A program made the translations under genes and the position numbers. Below, piece by piece: positions 18,169 to 26,096 of a stretch of DNA of 64,000 nucleotides; position 1 is the first letter of the stretch; every line of letters starts with the position of its first letter. Source of the stretch: Streptomyces sp. TLI_105. Its GTDB lineage: Bacteria > Actinomycetota > Actinomycetes > Streptomycetales > Streptomycetaceae. The stretch spans positions 2,046,001 to 2,110,000 of the forward strand of contig NZ_FNSM01000001.1 in assembly GCF_900105415.1 (NCBI RefSeq), read 5' to 3'. The notes below the pieces were generated by a model. The model worked only from the letters and a program-made list of their open reading frames with translations, had not been told where the DNA came from and ran no database searches.

Positions 18169-19463
18169 CTCCGATGACCACCGAGGAGGAGAAGACGACG
18201 GCACCGGCCCGCTCCGTCCGGCGGGCCGTCGTCGGCCGGCTGTCCTGGGGACTGGCCGACCAGGCGGCCTCCAGCATGTCCAACTTCGTGGTGGGGTTCT
18301 ACGTGGCGCGCTCGCTGGGGGTGACCGCCTTCGGCGTGTTCAGCCTCGCGTGGGTGACCTACGGCGTGGTGCTCGGCGCCTCCCGGGGGCTCGCCACCGA
18401 TCCGCTGGTGGTGCGCTTCAGCGGCGTGTCGCACACGGTCTGGCGCGGGGCGGCGGCCCGGTCGACGGGCGCCTCGCTCGCCGTCGGTGCCGCCGTCGGC
18501 GCGGTGTGCCTGCTGGTCGGGCTCGCCCTCGGCGGCGGCGTGGGGGCAGCGTTCGCCTGCCTGGGCGTCGTCCTGCCGGGGCTGCTGCTGCAGGACGCCT
18601 GGCGGTTCGCCTTCTTCGCCGCCGGCGCCGGCCGAAAGGCGTTCGTCAACGACCTGGTGTGGGGCGTCGCGCTCGTCCCGGCCCTGGTCGTGGCGGCCCG
18701 CGTGGACAGCGTGGCCGCCTTCGTACTCGCCTGGGGCGCGTCCGCCGCGGTCGCCGCGGCGTACGGCCTGCTCCAGTCCGGCGTCCGGCCCCGGACGACC
18801 GAGGCGCGCGGGTGGCTGCGCGAGCAGCGCGATCTCGGCTACCGGTACCTGGTCGAGAACGGCAGCCTCAGCGGTGCGGGCCAGCTGCGGTCATACGGGC
18901 TCGGCGTGATCGTCGGAGTCGGCGCGGTGGGCGCGGTCCGCGGCGCCGAGCTCCTGCTCGGCCCGTTCCTCGCCCTGCTGATGGGACTGTCGCTCGTCAC
19001 CGTCGCGGAGGCGGCACGGGTGCTGCGCCGGGCCCCGCACCGCCTCGGCGGGTTCTGCCTCCTGCTCGGCGGCGGGCAGGCCGTCGCCGCGCTGCTCTGG
19101 GGCGCGGCGCTGCTGCTCGTACCGGACCGGCTCGGCGAGCTCGTGCTCGGCGGCGTCTGGCCCTCCGCCTCCGAACTCATCGTGCCGGCCACGCTCGGCG
19201 TCGCGGGCGCCGGCCTCGGCACCGGCGCGGCGGCCGGGCTGCGCGCGCTCGGCGCGGCCCGGCGCAGCCTGCGCGCCCAGCTGTTCGCCTCCGCCTGCTA
19301 CGTCGCCGGCGGGCTCGGCGGGGCCGTCGTGGCCGGCACCGTCGGCTCGGCCTGGGGCGTCGCCGCCGCGACCGCCGCCGGCTCGGCCGTGTGGTGGCTG
19401 CAGCTGCGCTCCGCCCTGCGCGAGCGCCACCGGAACTCCATCCCCGAAGTGAGGACCTCATGA
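18165..19463 (+). CDS. Wzx-type polysaccharide flippase (MOP superfamily)
   Basis: 432 residues with about twelve hydrophobic helices and the N-terminal pattern LSWGLADQAASSMSNFVVGFYVARSLG typical in kind of Wzx/MATE-like exporters. It should move the lipid-linked repeat unit across the membrane before polymerisation by the Wzy-like protein. The ATG at 18165 overlaps the upstream stop; a second ATG three codons later is possible. Ala/Leu/Gly-rich composition is normal for this class. It is the only flippase in the window. Confidence 0.88.
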   Translation: MTPMTTEEEKTTAPARSVRRAVVGRLSWGLADQAASSMSNFVVGFYVARSLGVTAFGVFSLAWVTYGVVLGASRGLATDPLVVRFSGVSHTVWRGAAARSTGASLAVGAAVGAVCLLVGLALGGGVGAAFACLGVVLPGLLLQDAWRFAFFAAGAGRKAFVNDLVWGVALVPALVVAARVDSVAAFVLAWGASAAVAAAYGLLQSGVRPRTTEARGWLREQRDLGYRYLVENGSLSGAGQLRSYGLGVIVGVGAVGAVRGAELLLGPFLALLMGLSLVTVAEAARVLRRAPHRLGGFCLLLGGGQAVAALLWGAALLLVPDRLGELVLGGVWPSASELIVPATLGVAGAGLGTGAAAGLRALGAARRSLRAQLFASACYVAGGLGGAVVAGTVGSAWGVAAATAAGSAVWWLQLRSALRERHRNSIPEVRTS

Positions 19464-20425
19464 CCGCCCGACCCAGGCTGACCGTCGGCCTGCCCGTGTA
19501 CAACGGCGAGGAGTACCTCGCCGAATCGCTCGACGCCCTGCTCGGCCAGACCTACGAGGACTTCGAGCTGGTCATCTCCGACAACGCCTCGACCGACGGG
19601 ACCCGGGACATCTGCCGGAAGTACGCGGCGCGGGACTCGCGCATCCGCTACCTCCGGCTGCCCCGGAACATCGGCGCGACGCCGAACCACAACCGGCTGT
19701 TCGCCGAGTGCCGCACCGAACTGTTCAAGTGGGCCTCGCACGACGACCTGTACGCGCGTGACCTGCTGCGGCGCTGCGTGGACGCCCTCGACGAGCGGCC
19801 GGACGTGATCCTCGCCCACGCCGATCAGGCGGTCATCGACGCCGACGGCCAGGTGAAGGTCCCGTACGAGTACAAGCTCGCCACCGCCTCCCGGCGTGCG
19901 CCGGAGCGCTTCCGCAGCATGCTGTTCGAGCCCGGCGGCGACGACTTCTACGGGGTGATACGGGCCGACGTGCTGCGCCGGGTGAAGCCGATGGACAGCT
20001 ACCACCACGCGGACCGCACGTTCGTCTGCGAGATCGGCCTGCACGGGCCCTTCCACCAGGTGCCGGAGCTGCTGTACTTCCGTCGCGACCACCCCACCCG
20101 CGCCGAGCGGGCGAACCCCTCCAAGCGCTCCCGGTGCGTCAACCTGGACCCGCGCCGGGCGGGCCCGCTGCACCCGACGCCCCGGCTGCTCGCCGAGTAC
20201 GTCCTGGGCTTCGTCTCGGCGATCCGGCGGGCGCCGCTGTCCGTGGCCGACCGGCGCGCGTGCTACGGCCACCTGGCCGCGTGGATGTCCAGCCGGGCCC
20301 GGCCGGGGGCCGGCGAGCGGGTGGAGGACCGCGCACCGGTCGACCCGGCCCGGCTCGCCGTCTCCCTCGACGCCCTCGTCGCCGGACGCGAGGGCCGTGG
20401 AGTCCGTGAAGGGGATCAGGCGTGA
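19460..20425 (+). CDS. Glycosyltransferase family 2
   Basis: 321 residues, GT-A fold. The N-terminus LTVGLPVYNGEEYLAESLDAL and the first Asp of VISDNASTDGT bind the nucleotide. The metal-binding acidic motif is seen in WASHDDLYA near residue 95, where the usual DxD is DD. The C-terminal part after about 220 (YFRRDHPTRAERAN) is variable and basic, without membrane helices. Translation is coupled to both neighbours by 4-base overlaps. It probably adds an inner residue of the repeat unit. Confidence 0.92.
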   Translation: MTARPRLTVGLPVYNGEEYLAESLDALLGQTYEDFELVISDNASTDGTRDICRKYAARDSRIRYLRLPRNIGATPNHNRLFAECRTELFKWASHDDLYARDLLRRCVDALDERPDVILAHADQAVIDADGQVKVPYEYKLATASRRAPERFRSMLFEPGGDDFYGVIRADVLRRVKPMDSYHHADRTFVCEIGLHGPFHQVPELLYFRRDHPTRAERANPSKRSRCVNLDPRRAGPLHPTPRLLAEYVLGFVSAIRRAPLSVADRRACYGHLAAWMSSRARPGAGERVEDRAPVDPARLAVSLDALVAGREGRGVREGDQA

Positions 20426-21696
20426 CGCGCGTGCGCGTCGGGGTCTTCGGCCTGCTCGGCTCCGGCAACCTCGGCAACGACGGATCGCTCGAGGCCGTCC
20501 TCGGGTACCTCCGCGCCGAGCACCCCGAGGCGCTCGTCGACGCGCTGTGCGGCGGGCCCGAGGCCGTGACGGCCCGGTACGGGATCCCCGCGACCCGGCT
20601 GCACTGGTACCGCGGGGAGTACCGGACCGCGTCGCGCGCGGGCGCGATCGCGGGGAAGGGCCTGGGCAAGCTCGTCGACGTCTTCCGCACCGCCGCCTGG
20701 GTGCGCCGGCACGACGTGGTGATCGTCCCGGGCATGGGCGTCCTGGAGGCCACGCTGCCCCTGCGGCCGTGGGGCTTCCCGTACTCGCTGTTCCTGCTCT
20801 GCGCGGCCGGCCGGCTCCTCGGCACCCCGGTCGCGCTCGTCGGCGTCGGCGCCGCCGCGATCCGCGACCGGCCGACCCGGGCCCTGGTCCGCTGGTCGGC
20901 GCGGCTCGCCGCGTACCGCTCGTACCGGGACGCCCAGTCCCGCGACGCCATGCGCGCGATGGGCGTGGACACCGCACGCGACGAGGTGTATCCGGACCTC
21001 GCGTTCTCCCTGCCGACGCCGCCGTCCCCCGAGCGCCCGGCTTCTCCCCCAGCCTCCGGCCGGGAGGGACCCCCGGAGCAGGGAGGTGCCCCCGCCCCGG
21101 CGGGCACGCCGGGTCCGGTCTGCGTCGGCGTCATGGCCTTCCACGGCGGCAACGACGACCGTGCCCGGGCCGAGGAGATCCACCGGCGCTACCTCGACGG
21201 GACGATCCGCTTCGTCCGCGCGCTGGTCGAGGACGGCAGGCCGGTCCGGCTGCTCACCGGCGACGACGTCGACGCGACGGTGGTCGCCGCGATCCTCGGC
21301 GCGGTGGACTCGCCGCTGGTCACCGCCGCCGAGACGGCCTCACTGGCCGATCTGATGAAGGAGATGGCGGCTGCCGACACGGTGGTGGCGATCCGCTACC
21401 ACAACCTGATCTGCGCGCTGAAGACGGGCACTCCGGTGCTCGCGGTCACCTACGCGGCGAAGAGCGACGCCCTCATGGCGCAGATGGGCCTCGCCGAGTA
21501 CTGCCACCCGGCGCGCGAGGTCGACGCCGACCGGCTGCTCGAACAGTTCCGGGAGCTGGAGAAACGCTCGGCGGAGCTGCGGCAGACGCTCACCGAGCGG
21601 AACGAGACCGCCGCCCGGCGACTCGACCACCAGTTCACCGCCTTGACGGCGGCCCTGTTCCCCACGACCACCCCCACCACGCGGAAGGCTCCATGA
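20422..21696 (+). CDS. Polysaccharide pyruvyl transferase family protein
   Basis: 424 residues from GTG. The glycine-rich start VFGLLGSGNLGNDGSLEAVL and the later VAIRYHNLICALKTGTPVLAV match the GT-B-like pyruvyl transferase family (PF04230), which adds pyruvate ketals from phosphoenolpyruvate to sugars, giving acidic polymers. Residues about 201-235 are a Pro/Gly/Ser-rich stretch found at an otherwise compact position between the two domains. Its DNA looks like a palindromic repeat inserted in frame (see repeat at 21044). The enzyme likely still folds, since the insert sits at an inter-domain linker. Confidence 0.87.
   Translation: MTRVRVGVFGLLGSGNLGNDGSLEAVLGYLRAEHPEALVDALCGGPEAVTARYGIPATRLHWYRGEYRTASRAGAIAGKGLGKLVDVFRTAAWVRRHDVVIVPGMGVLEATLPLRPWGFPYSLFLLCAAGRLLGTPVALVGVGAAAIRDRPTRALVRWSARLAAYRSYRDAQSRDAMRAMGVDTARDEVYPDLAFSLPTPPSPERPASPPASGREGPPEQGGAPAPAGTPGPVCVGVMAFHGGNDDRARAEEIHRRYLDGTIRFVRALVEDGRPVRLLTGDDVDATVVAAILGAVDSPLVTAAETASLADLMKEMAAADTVVAIRYHNLICALKTGTPVLAVTYAAKSDALMAQMGLAEYCHPAREVDADRLLEQFRELEKRSAELRQTLTERNETAARRLDHQFTALTAALFPTTTPTTRKAP
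21044..21098. repeat. Palindromic GC-rich repeat element inside a coding sequence
   Basis: The bases around CCCCCAGCCTCCGGCCGGG and the following GGAGGTGCCCCCGCC contain two nested inverted repeats (CCTCC/GGAGG around GGCCG, and CCCCC/GGGGG-type arms). The pattern recalls a small palindromic repeat that I remember as frequent between Streptomyces genes. Here it lies inside the pyruvyl transferase gene, keeps the frame and encodes the low-complexity linker SPPASGREGPPEQGGAP. Confidence 0.5.
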
Positions 21697-22244
21697 AAGC
21701 GACCGAAGTCCCGGAGATCGCCGGCGCATACCTGTTCGAACCGACGCCGTACGCCGACGAGCGCGGCTTCTTCTGCCGCACCTTCGACGCCGACGTGGTC
21801 CGCTCGGTCGGCATCGACCCGGCCGCCTTCGTCCAGGACAGCCTGTCCCGCTCGGTCCGGGGCGTGCTGCGCGGCCTGCACCTGCGCTCCGGCGAGGGCG
21901 AGGCCAAGCTGGTGCGCTGCTCGTACGGGAAGGTCTTCGACGTCGTCGTCGACCTGCGCCCGGACTCGCCGACGTACCTGGGCCGGGCCTTCTTCGAGCT
22001 GTCCGGCGAGACGCAGGCGACGCTGTACATCCCGGCGGGCTGCGCGCACGGCTTCCAGGCGCTGACCGAGACCGCCGACACCTCCTACCGGATCGACCGC
22101 CCGCACGATCCGACGGAGGACGTGACGATCGCCTTCGACGACCCGGAGCTCGCCATCCCCTGGCCGCTGCCGGTCACGTCGATGTCCCCACGGGACCGGG
22201 AGGCGCCGAGCCTCGCCGAGGTCCTGAAGCACGGAGAGAAGTGA
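21693..22244 (+). CDS. dTDP-4-dehydrorhamnose 3,5-epimerase (RmlC) family protein
   Basis: 183 residues, the usual RmlC length and cupin fold. Conserved segments are the start region YADERGFFCRTF, SVRGVLRGLHLR with the catalytic-type His, YIPAGCAHGFQAL, and DTSYRID. In standard RmlC the motif is RGLHxQ; here the Gln is Arg. No rmlA, rmlB or rmlD lies nearby, so this protein may act on the cluster's own nucleotide-4-keto sugar. ATGA overlap with the pyruvyl transferase. Confidence 0.87.
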   Translation: MKATEVPEIAGAYLFEPTPYADERGFFCRTFDADVVRSVGIDPAAFVQDSLSRSVRGVLRGLHLRSGEGEAKLVRCSYGKVFDVVVDLRPDSPTYLGRAFFELSGETQATLYIPAGCAHGFQALTETADTSYRIDRPHDPTEDVTIAFDDPELAIPWPLPVTSMSPRDREAPSLAEVLKHGEK

Positions 22245-22251
22245 GGTCGGC

Positions 22252-23571
22252 GTGGACACCGAAGAGTTCGAGCTCCCCGGGTCGCGGAGGGCGAACGAGC
22301 GCCTGCACGCCCTGATCCCCGGGGGCGCGCACACCTACGCCAAGGGCGACGACCAGTACCCCGAGAACCTGGCCCCGGTCATCAGCCACGGCCACGGCGC
22401 CCATGTGTGGGACGTCGACGGCAACCGCTACATCGAGTACGGCTCCGGCCTGCGGTCGGTCAGCCTCGGCCACGCCCACCCGCGCGTGATCGAGGCGGTG
22501 CGGCGGGAACTCGACCGGGGCAGCAACTTCGTCCGGCCGTCGATCATGGAGGCCGAGGCGGCGGAGCGCTTCCTCGCCACCGTCCCGACCGCCGAGATGG
22601 TGAAGTTCGCGAAGAACGGCTCCGACGCCACCACGGCGGCGGTACGCCTGGCCCGCGCGGCCACGGGACGCACGCGGGTGGCGCTCTGCGCCGACCACCC
22701 GTTCTTCTCGGTCGACGACTGGTTCATCGGCACGACACCGATGTCGGCGGGCATTCCGGCCACGGACCTCACGGTGACGTTCCCCTACGGAGACCTGCCC
22801 GCCACGGAGGAGCTCCTCTCCCGCCACGAGGGCGAGATAGCCTGCCTGATCCTCGAACCCGCCACCCACGCCGAGCCGCCGCCCGGCTACCTCGCAGGCC
22901 TGCGCGAACTGGCGGACCGGCACGGCTGCGTCCTGGTCTTCGACGAGATGATCACCGGTTTCCGCTGGTCCGAGGCGGGCGCCCAGGGCCTGTACGGAGT
23001 CGTCCCCGACCTCTCCACCTTCGGCAAGGCGCTGGGCAACGGCTTCGCGGTCTCGGCGCTGGCGGGCCGCCGCGAGCTGATGGAGTGGGGCGGCCTGCGT
23101 CACTCCGGCGACCGGGTGTTCCTCCTCTCCACCACGCACGGCGCGGAGACGCACTCCCTGGCGGCCGCGATGGCCGTGCAGACCACCTACACGGAAGAGG
23201 GCGTCACCGCCCGACTGCACGCCCTCGGCGAGCGCCTGGCCGCCGGGGTCCGCGAAGCGGCGACCGCCATGGGCGTCGGTGACCACGTGGTCGTACGGGG
23301 CCGGGCCAGCAACCTGGTCTTCGCCACCCTCGACGAGAACGGACAGCCCTCTCAGGAGTACCGCACCCTGTTCCTGCGGCGACTCCTCTCGGGCGGGGTA
23401 CTGGCCCCGTCGTTCGTGGTGAGCAGCGCGCTGGACGACACCGACATCGACCACACCGTCGACGTGGTGTCCCAGGCCTGCGCGGTGTACCGGAAGGCAC
23501 TGGACGCCGGAGACCCGACTCCCTGGCTGGCGGGCCGACCGGTGAAACCGGTCTTCCGCCGCCGAGCATGA
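22252..23571 (+). CDS. Class III aminotransferase, glutamate-1-semialdehyde aminomutase-like
   Basis: 439 residues, fold type I PLP enzyme. The N-terminal AKGDDQYPENLAPVIS and the central LVFDEMITGFRW are typical of the glutamate-1-semialdehyde aminomutase branch, and the PLP lysine is Lys259 in TFGKALGNG. The true hemL belongs to tetrapyrrole synthesis; this copy closes a polysaccharide operon and probably aminates or isomerises a cluster intermediate (inference). GTG at 22252 is preceded by GAGGT that overlaps the upstream stop. It ends 7 bases from the convergent PAP2 gene. Confidence 0.88.
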   Translation: MDTEEFELPGSRRANERLHALIPGGAHTYAKGDDQYPENLAPVISHGHGAHVWDVDGNRYIEYGSGLRSVSLGHAHPRVIEAVRRELDRGSNFVRPSIMEAEAAERFLATVPTAEMVKFAKNGSDATTAAVRLARAATGRTRVALCADHPFFSVDDWFIGTTPMSAGIPATDLTVTFPYGDLPATEELLSRHEGEIACLILEPATHAEPPPGYLAGLRELADRHGCVLVFDEMITGFRWSEAGAQGLYGVVPDLSTFGKALGNGFAVSALAGRRELMEWGGLRHSGDRVFLLSTTHGAETHSLAAAMAVQTTYTEEGVTARLHALGERLAAGVREAATAMGVGDHVVVRGRASNLVFATLDENGQPSQEYRTLFLRRLLSGGVLAPSFVVSSALDDTDIDHTVDVVSQACAVYRKALDAGDPTPWLAGRPVKPVFRRRA

Positions 23572-23578
23572 CGCGACG

Positions 23579-24238
23579 TCACCGACCGGAGTCGACGACC
23601 CGATCGACGCCCCACGCGACCGCCGGCACCACCGCGAGCGCGGTGCACCAGCCGCCGAGGGCGTCGGTCGGGTAGTGCGCGCCCAGGACGACCTGCGCCC
23701 AGCCCATGGCGGTGCCGGCAACGAGCGCCGCGGTGAACACGAACAACACGCCCACCGTCCTGCCGAGGCCGAGCCGCCCGGCCAGGAGCAGCGCCACCAC
23801 AACGGCGAAGGCGGTGAGAAAGGCGGTGTGCCCGCTCGGAAAAGACAGGTTGTCACCGTGAATGGTGCGCCCCACCAGGAACTTGAGCAGCCTGGCCACC
23901 CCCACGGCCACACCGACCCCGACACCGAGGAGCACGGCCGCCCGAGGCCACCGAAGCAGCAGGCACCCGATCACGGCGGCCAGGACGAGCGCGGCCGCGC
24001 CCACGGGCTCCCCCAGGAAGTCCAAGCCCAGAGCGACGTCCCGCCAAGGCGACGCCACCCCGCCGACCACCGTCCAGACCCGTGCGTCCACCACACCGGG
24101 CTGACCGTCGCCGGCGTACAGCACCCCGAGTGCGGCGACCACCACCGCGGCAAGACCCGCGATCCCTCCGAGCCCCACCCGTACCGCCGAAGGCCACACC
24201 ACGGCAGCAGAAGCCCCCTTCACCCGCCCACGCCGCAT
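23579..24238 (-). CDS. PAP2 superfamily phosphatase (membrane)
   Basis: 219 residues with about six membrane helices. The three PAP2 phosphatase motifs are visible: KFLVGRT-x-H (Lys and Arg of motif 1), SFPSGH, and WAQVVLGAHYPTD. In motif 3 the usual Arg is Gln or Val, a possible weakening. Members dephosphorylate undecaprenyl pyrophosphate or phosphatidate; recycling of the polymer lipid carrier would fit the neighbourhood (inference). ATG at 24238 is chosen over 24298 because GGAGGGTGGGGGAG precedes it and nothing ribosome-like precedes the longer form. Confidence 0.85.
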   Translation of the reverse strand: MRRGRVKGASAAVVWPSAVRVGLGGIAGLAAVVVAALGVLYAGDGQPGVVDARVWTVVGGVASPWRDVALGLDFLGEPVGAAALVLAAVIGCLLLRWPRAAVLLGVGVGVAVGVARLLKFLVGRTIHGDNLSFPSGHTAFLTAFAVVVALLLAGRLGLGRTVGVLFVFTAALVAGTAMGWAQVVLGAHYPTDALGGWCTALAVVPAVAWGVDRVVDSGR

Positions 24239-24683
24239 TCTCCCCCACCCTCCGGACGCAACACCGGCCCCTGGACCGACACTTGCCACCCTATTCAAGA
24301 AGGCGGGCGCGGACGGGCAGGCAGCCGCACACGGGCCGGCGCCCGCCTCCTCGGCGTCAGTCGTCCGGGTTCTCGAAACCGGGGTCGAGCGCCGGGCCCG
24401 TCGGCGGCGGTCCGGTCCGTAAGGGCACCGCTGTCGACCTCACGGCCGTCGAGGACGTACCGGCCCACGATCCGGCGCCCGACCGACCCTGCCGAGCACG
24501 ATTGCGCAGAGAGGGGCCGGCCCGTGTCCTCGTGCCCGCGGCCCGGACGCTCGCGGCCCGCTCCGCGGCCGGGAGCGGGACTCGCGAGGTTTCTCAGTGG
24601 GCCTCGGCGGCCTGGCTGGTCCAGGTGGCGTACATCCGGGTGTCCCTGCCGTGGGCGGCGAGGCAGGGATCGAGCGAGAGAAG
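24239..24683. other. Intergenic stretch without a recognisable gene
   Basis: About 445 bases between the divergent PAP2 and Clp-N genes. All open frames are Arg/Pro-rich shadows without a ribosome site or family motif. The promoter of the PAP2 gene should lie next to 24250-24300. Apart from the operator region at the right end nothing specific is seen. Confidence 0.5.
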
Positions 24684-24732
24684 TGACAACCTCGGGTTGA
24701 CGCCGCCCGACTGACAACCTAAGGTTGACACC
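24684..24732 (+). promoter_or_regulatory. Putative leaderless promoter with two tandem CAACC-N3-GGTTG operators
   Basis: Two copies of TGACAACC-N3-GGTTGAC lie at 24684-24701 and 24712-24729, with centres 28 bases apart. A -35 like TTGACG (24697-24702) and a -10 like TAAGGT (24720-24725) have a 17-base spacer, which puts the transcription start on or next to the ATG at 24733. The palindromes cover the -35 and the -10, a layout suited to repression. The binding protein is not known. Confidence 0.6.
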
Positions 24733-25437
24733 ATGACGCAGATCACTCCGCCGATCAAGCTCGATGAGCTGATCACGGCGATCACCGAGAACCACACCAC
24801 CGCACTCGACCAGCTCACCGGCGCCATCCTGCTGGCCGACCACATCGGCGAGGTCGCCGACCACCTCATCGGCCACTTCGTCGACCAGGCCCGTCGTTCC
24901 GGCGCGTCCTGGACCGACATCGGCCGCAGCATGGGCGTCACCCGGCAGGCGGCCCAGAAGCGGTTCGTCGGCAAGCCCGACGCCAAGCCGTCGAACGCCT
25001 TCGAGAAGTTCTCCCAGCCCGCCCGCAGCGCCGTCATCGCCGGCATGAACGAGGCCAAGGCGGCCGGCAACGCCGAGATCGTCCCCGCGCACGTCTTCCT
25101 CGGCCTGCTCGGCACCGAGGGCAGTGCGGTCGGCGCCCTGCGGGCGCAGGGCATCGACCTCGACCAGGCGCGGAACGCCGCGGTGGCCGCCCTGCCGGCG
25201 CGCAGCGACGCCGATCCGGTGCTGATTCCGTACGACGCCCACGCGAAGAAGGCGCTGGAACTGGCGCCGCGGGCGGCCCTGCGGCTCGGCCAGGACAGTG
25301 TCAGCACCGGCCACGTCCTGCTGGGGCTGCTGGAGCAGGAGGACGGCGCCGGGGTCCTGTCCTCGCTGGGCGTCGACGCGGCGGCGGCCGAGCGTTTCGT
25401 GGCGGAAGCCGCCGACGAATCGTCCGTCGCCTCGTAG
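24733..25437 (+). CDS. Clp N-terminal domain protein with HTH
   Basis: 234 residues in two parts. Residues 1-85 include a helix-turn-helix-like segment SWTDIGRSMGVTRQAAQKRF near 60-80. Residues from about 95 hold two Clp-N repeats (EIVPAHVFLGLLGTEGSAVGAL and SVSTGHVLLGLLEQEDGAGVL), the substrate- or adaptor-binding module of ClpA/ClpC. No AAA+ ATPase domain follows. It may recruit substrates, sequester ClpC partners, or act as a regulator sensing misfolded protein. The HTH and the palindromes over its promoter suggest self-regulation (inference). There is little room for a leader, so translation is probably leaderless. Confidence 0.8.
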   Translation: MTQITPPIKLDELITAITENHTTALDQLTGAILLADHIGEVADHLIGHFVDQARRSGASWTDIGRSMGVTRQAAQKRFVGKPDAKPSNAFEKFSQPARSAVIAGMNEAKAAGNAEIVPAHVFLGLLGTEGSAVGALRAQGIDLDQARNAAVAALPARSDADPVLIPYDAHAKKALELAPRAALRLGQDSVSTGHVLLGLLEQEDGAGVLSSLGVDAAAAERFVAEAADESSVAS

Positions 25438-25615
25438 CGGAACCGACCGCGTCCGTCCGCGGACGCCGGCCGACAGCGGTGGGGTCCCGGAACGGGAACG
25501 GCACGGGTACGGAACGGGAGCTCCGGGCGAGGTGGAGCCGGTCGAAGGCGACACCCCGCCCGGATGCCCCCGCGCCGCGCCGGTCGGCCGGCGCGCGTAC
25601 GGGAGTGCCGGTCTG

Positions 25616-25803
25616 GTGGCGGCGGGCACCGACGGCCGTGTCGCTCTCGTCACCGGCGCTTCGGGAGCGCTCGGCGCCGCCGTGGCACTGGTCCTCGACC
25701 ACCGTGGCTACCGGCTGGCGTTGCACTACACCAGCGGTGAGGACCGGGCCCGCAAGGTAGCAGCCGAGCTCAGCGGGCCGAGCGCCCTCGTGCGGGCGGG
25801 CGG
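25616..25803 (+). pseudogene. Truncated short-chain dehydrogenase fragment
   Basis: From the GTG at 25616 the frame reads a clean SDR N-terminus: RVALVTGASGALGAAVALVL with the TGxxxGxG cofactor motif, then HYTSGEDRARKVAAEL. About 60 residues in, at VRAG, homology ends exactly where the inverted rpsR gene begins (25810). The catalytic Ser, Tyr and Lys are missing, so this is a remnant. The break marks a recombination border of the ribosomal-protein cassette. The remaining bases 25438-25615 show no gene. Confidence 0.7.
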
Positions 25804-25809
25804 GTGCCG

Positions 25810-26046
25810 TCAGCGGACGGCGTACGGCAGCAGGGCCATCTCGCGCGCGTTCTTGACGGCGGTGGCGAGGGCTCGCTGCTGCTGGGCGGTCACGCGGGTG
25901 ACGCGGCGGCTGCGGATCTTGCCGCGGTCGGAGACGAACTTCCGCAGCAGGTCGGTGTCCTTGTAGTCGATGTACGTGATGCCGGCCGCGTCGAGCGGGT
26001 TGGGCCGGGACTTGACGGGCTCTCGGGGGTCGGTGCGTCGGGCCAT
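25810..26046 (-). CDS. rpsR: 30S ribosomal protein bS18, zinc-independent paralogue
   Basis: 78 residues, full S18 length, with the conserved core [20 protein letters not shown] and [16 protein letters not shown]. It contains no cysteine; the zinc-binding S18 form of actinobacteria carries Cys residues near the N-terminus. It is thus the C-minus paralogue made under zinc starvation. AGGAG lies about 8 bases before the ATG. It is the last gene of the minus-strand unit rpmG-rpmE-cobW-like-rpsR and lies 50 bases after the CobW-like gene. Confidence 0.93.
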   Translation of the reverse strand: MARRTDPREPVKSRPNPLDAAGITYIDYKDTDLLRKFVSDRGKIRSRRVTRVTAQQQRALATAVKNAREMALLPYAVR

Positions 26047-26096
26047 GGCGGCGTCTCCTGTGAGGTGGCGGTGGGGATGGTCGTACGGGGTGGGTG

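Noticed and set aside
22252..23571. Housekeeping hemL
   Set aside because: Sits at the end of a polysaccharide operon, away from other heme genes; called aminomutase-like only.
24239..24683. A divergent small gene in the gap before the Clp-N gene
   Set aside because: All frames are shadow-like and none has a ribosome site or motif.
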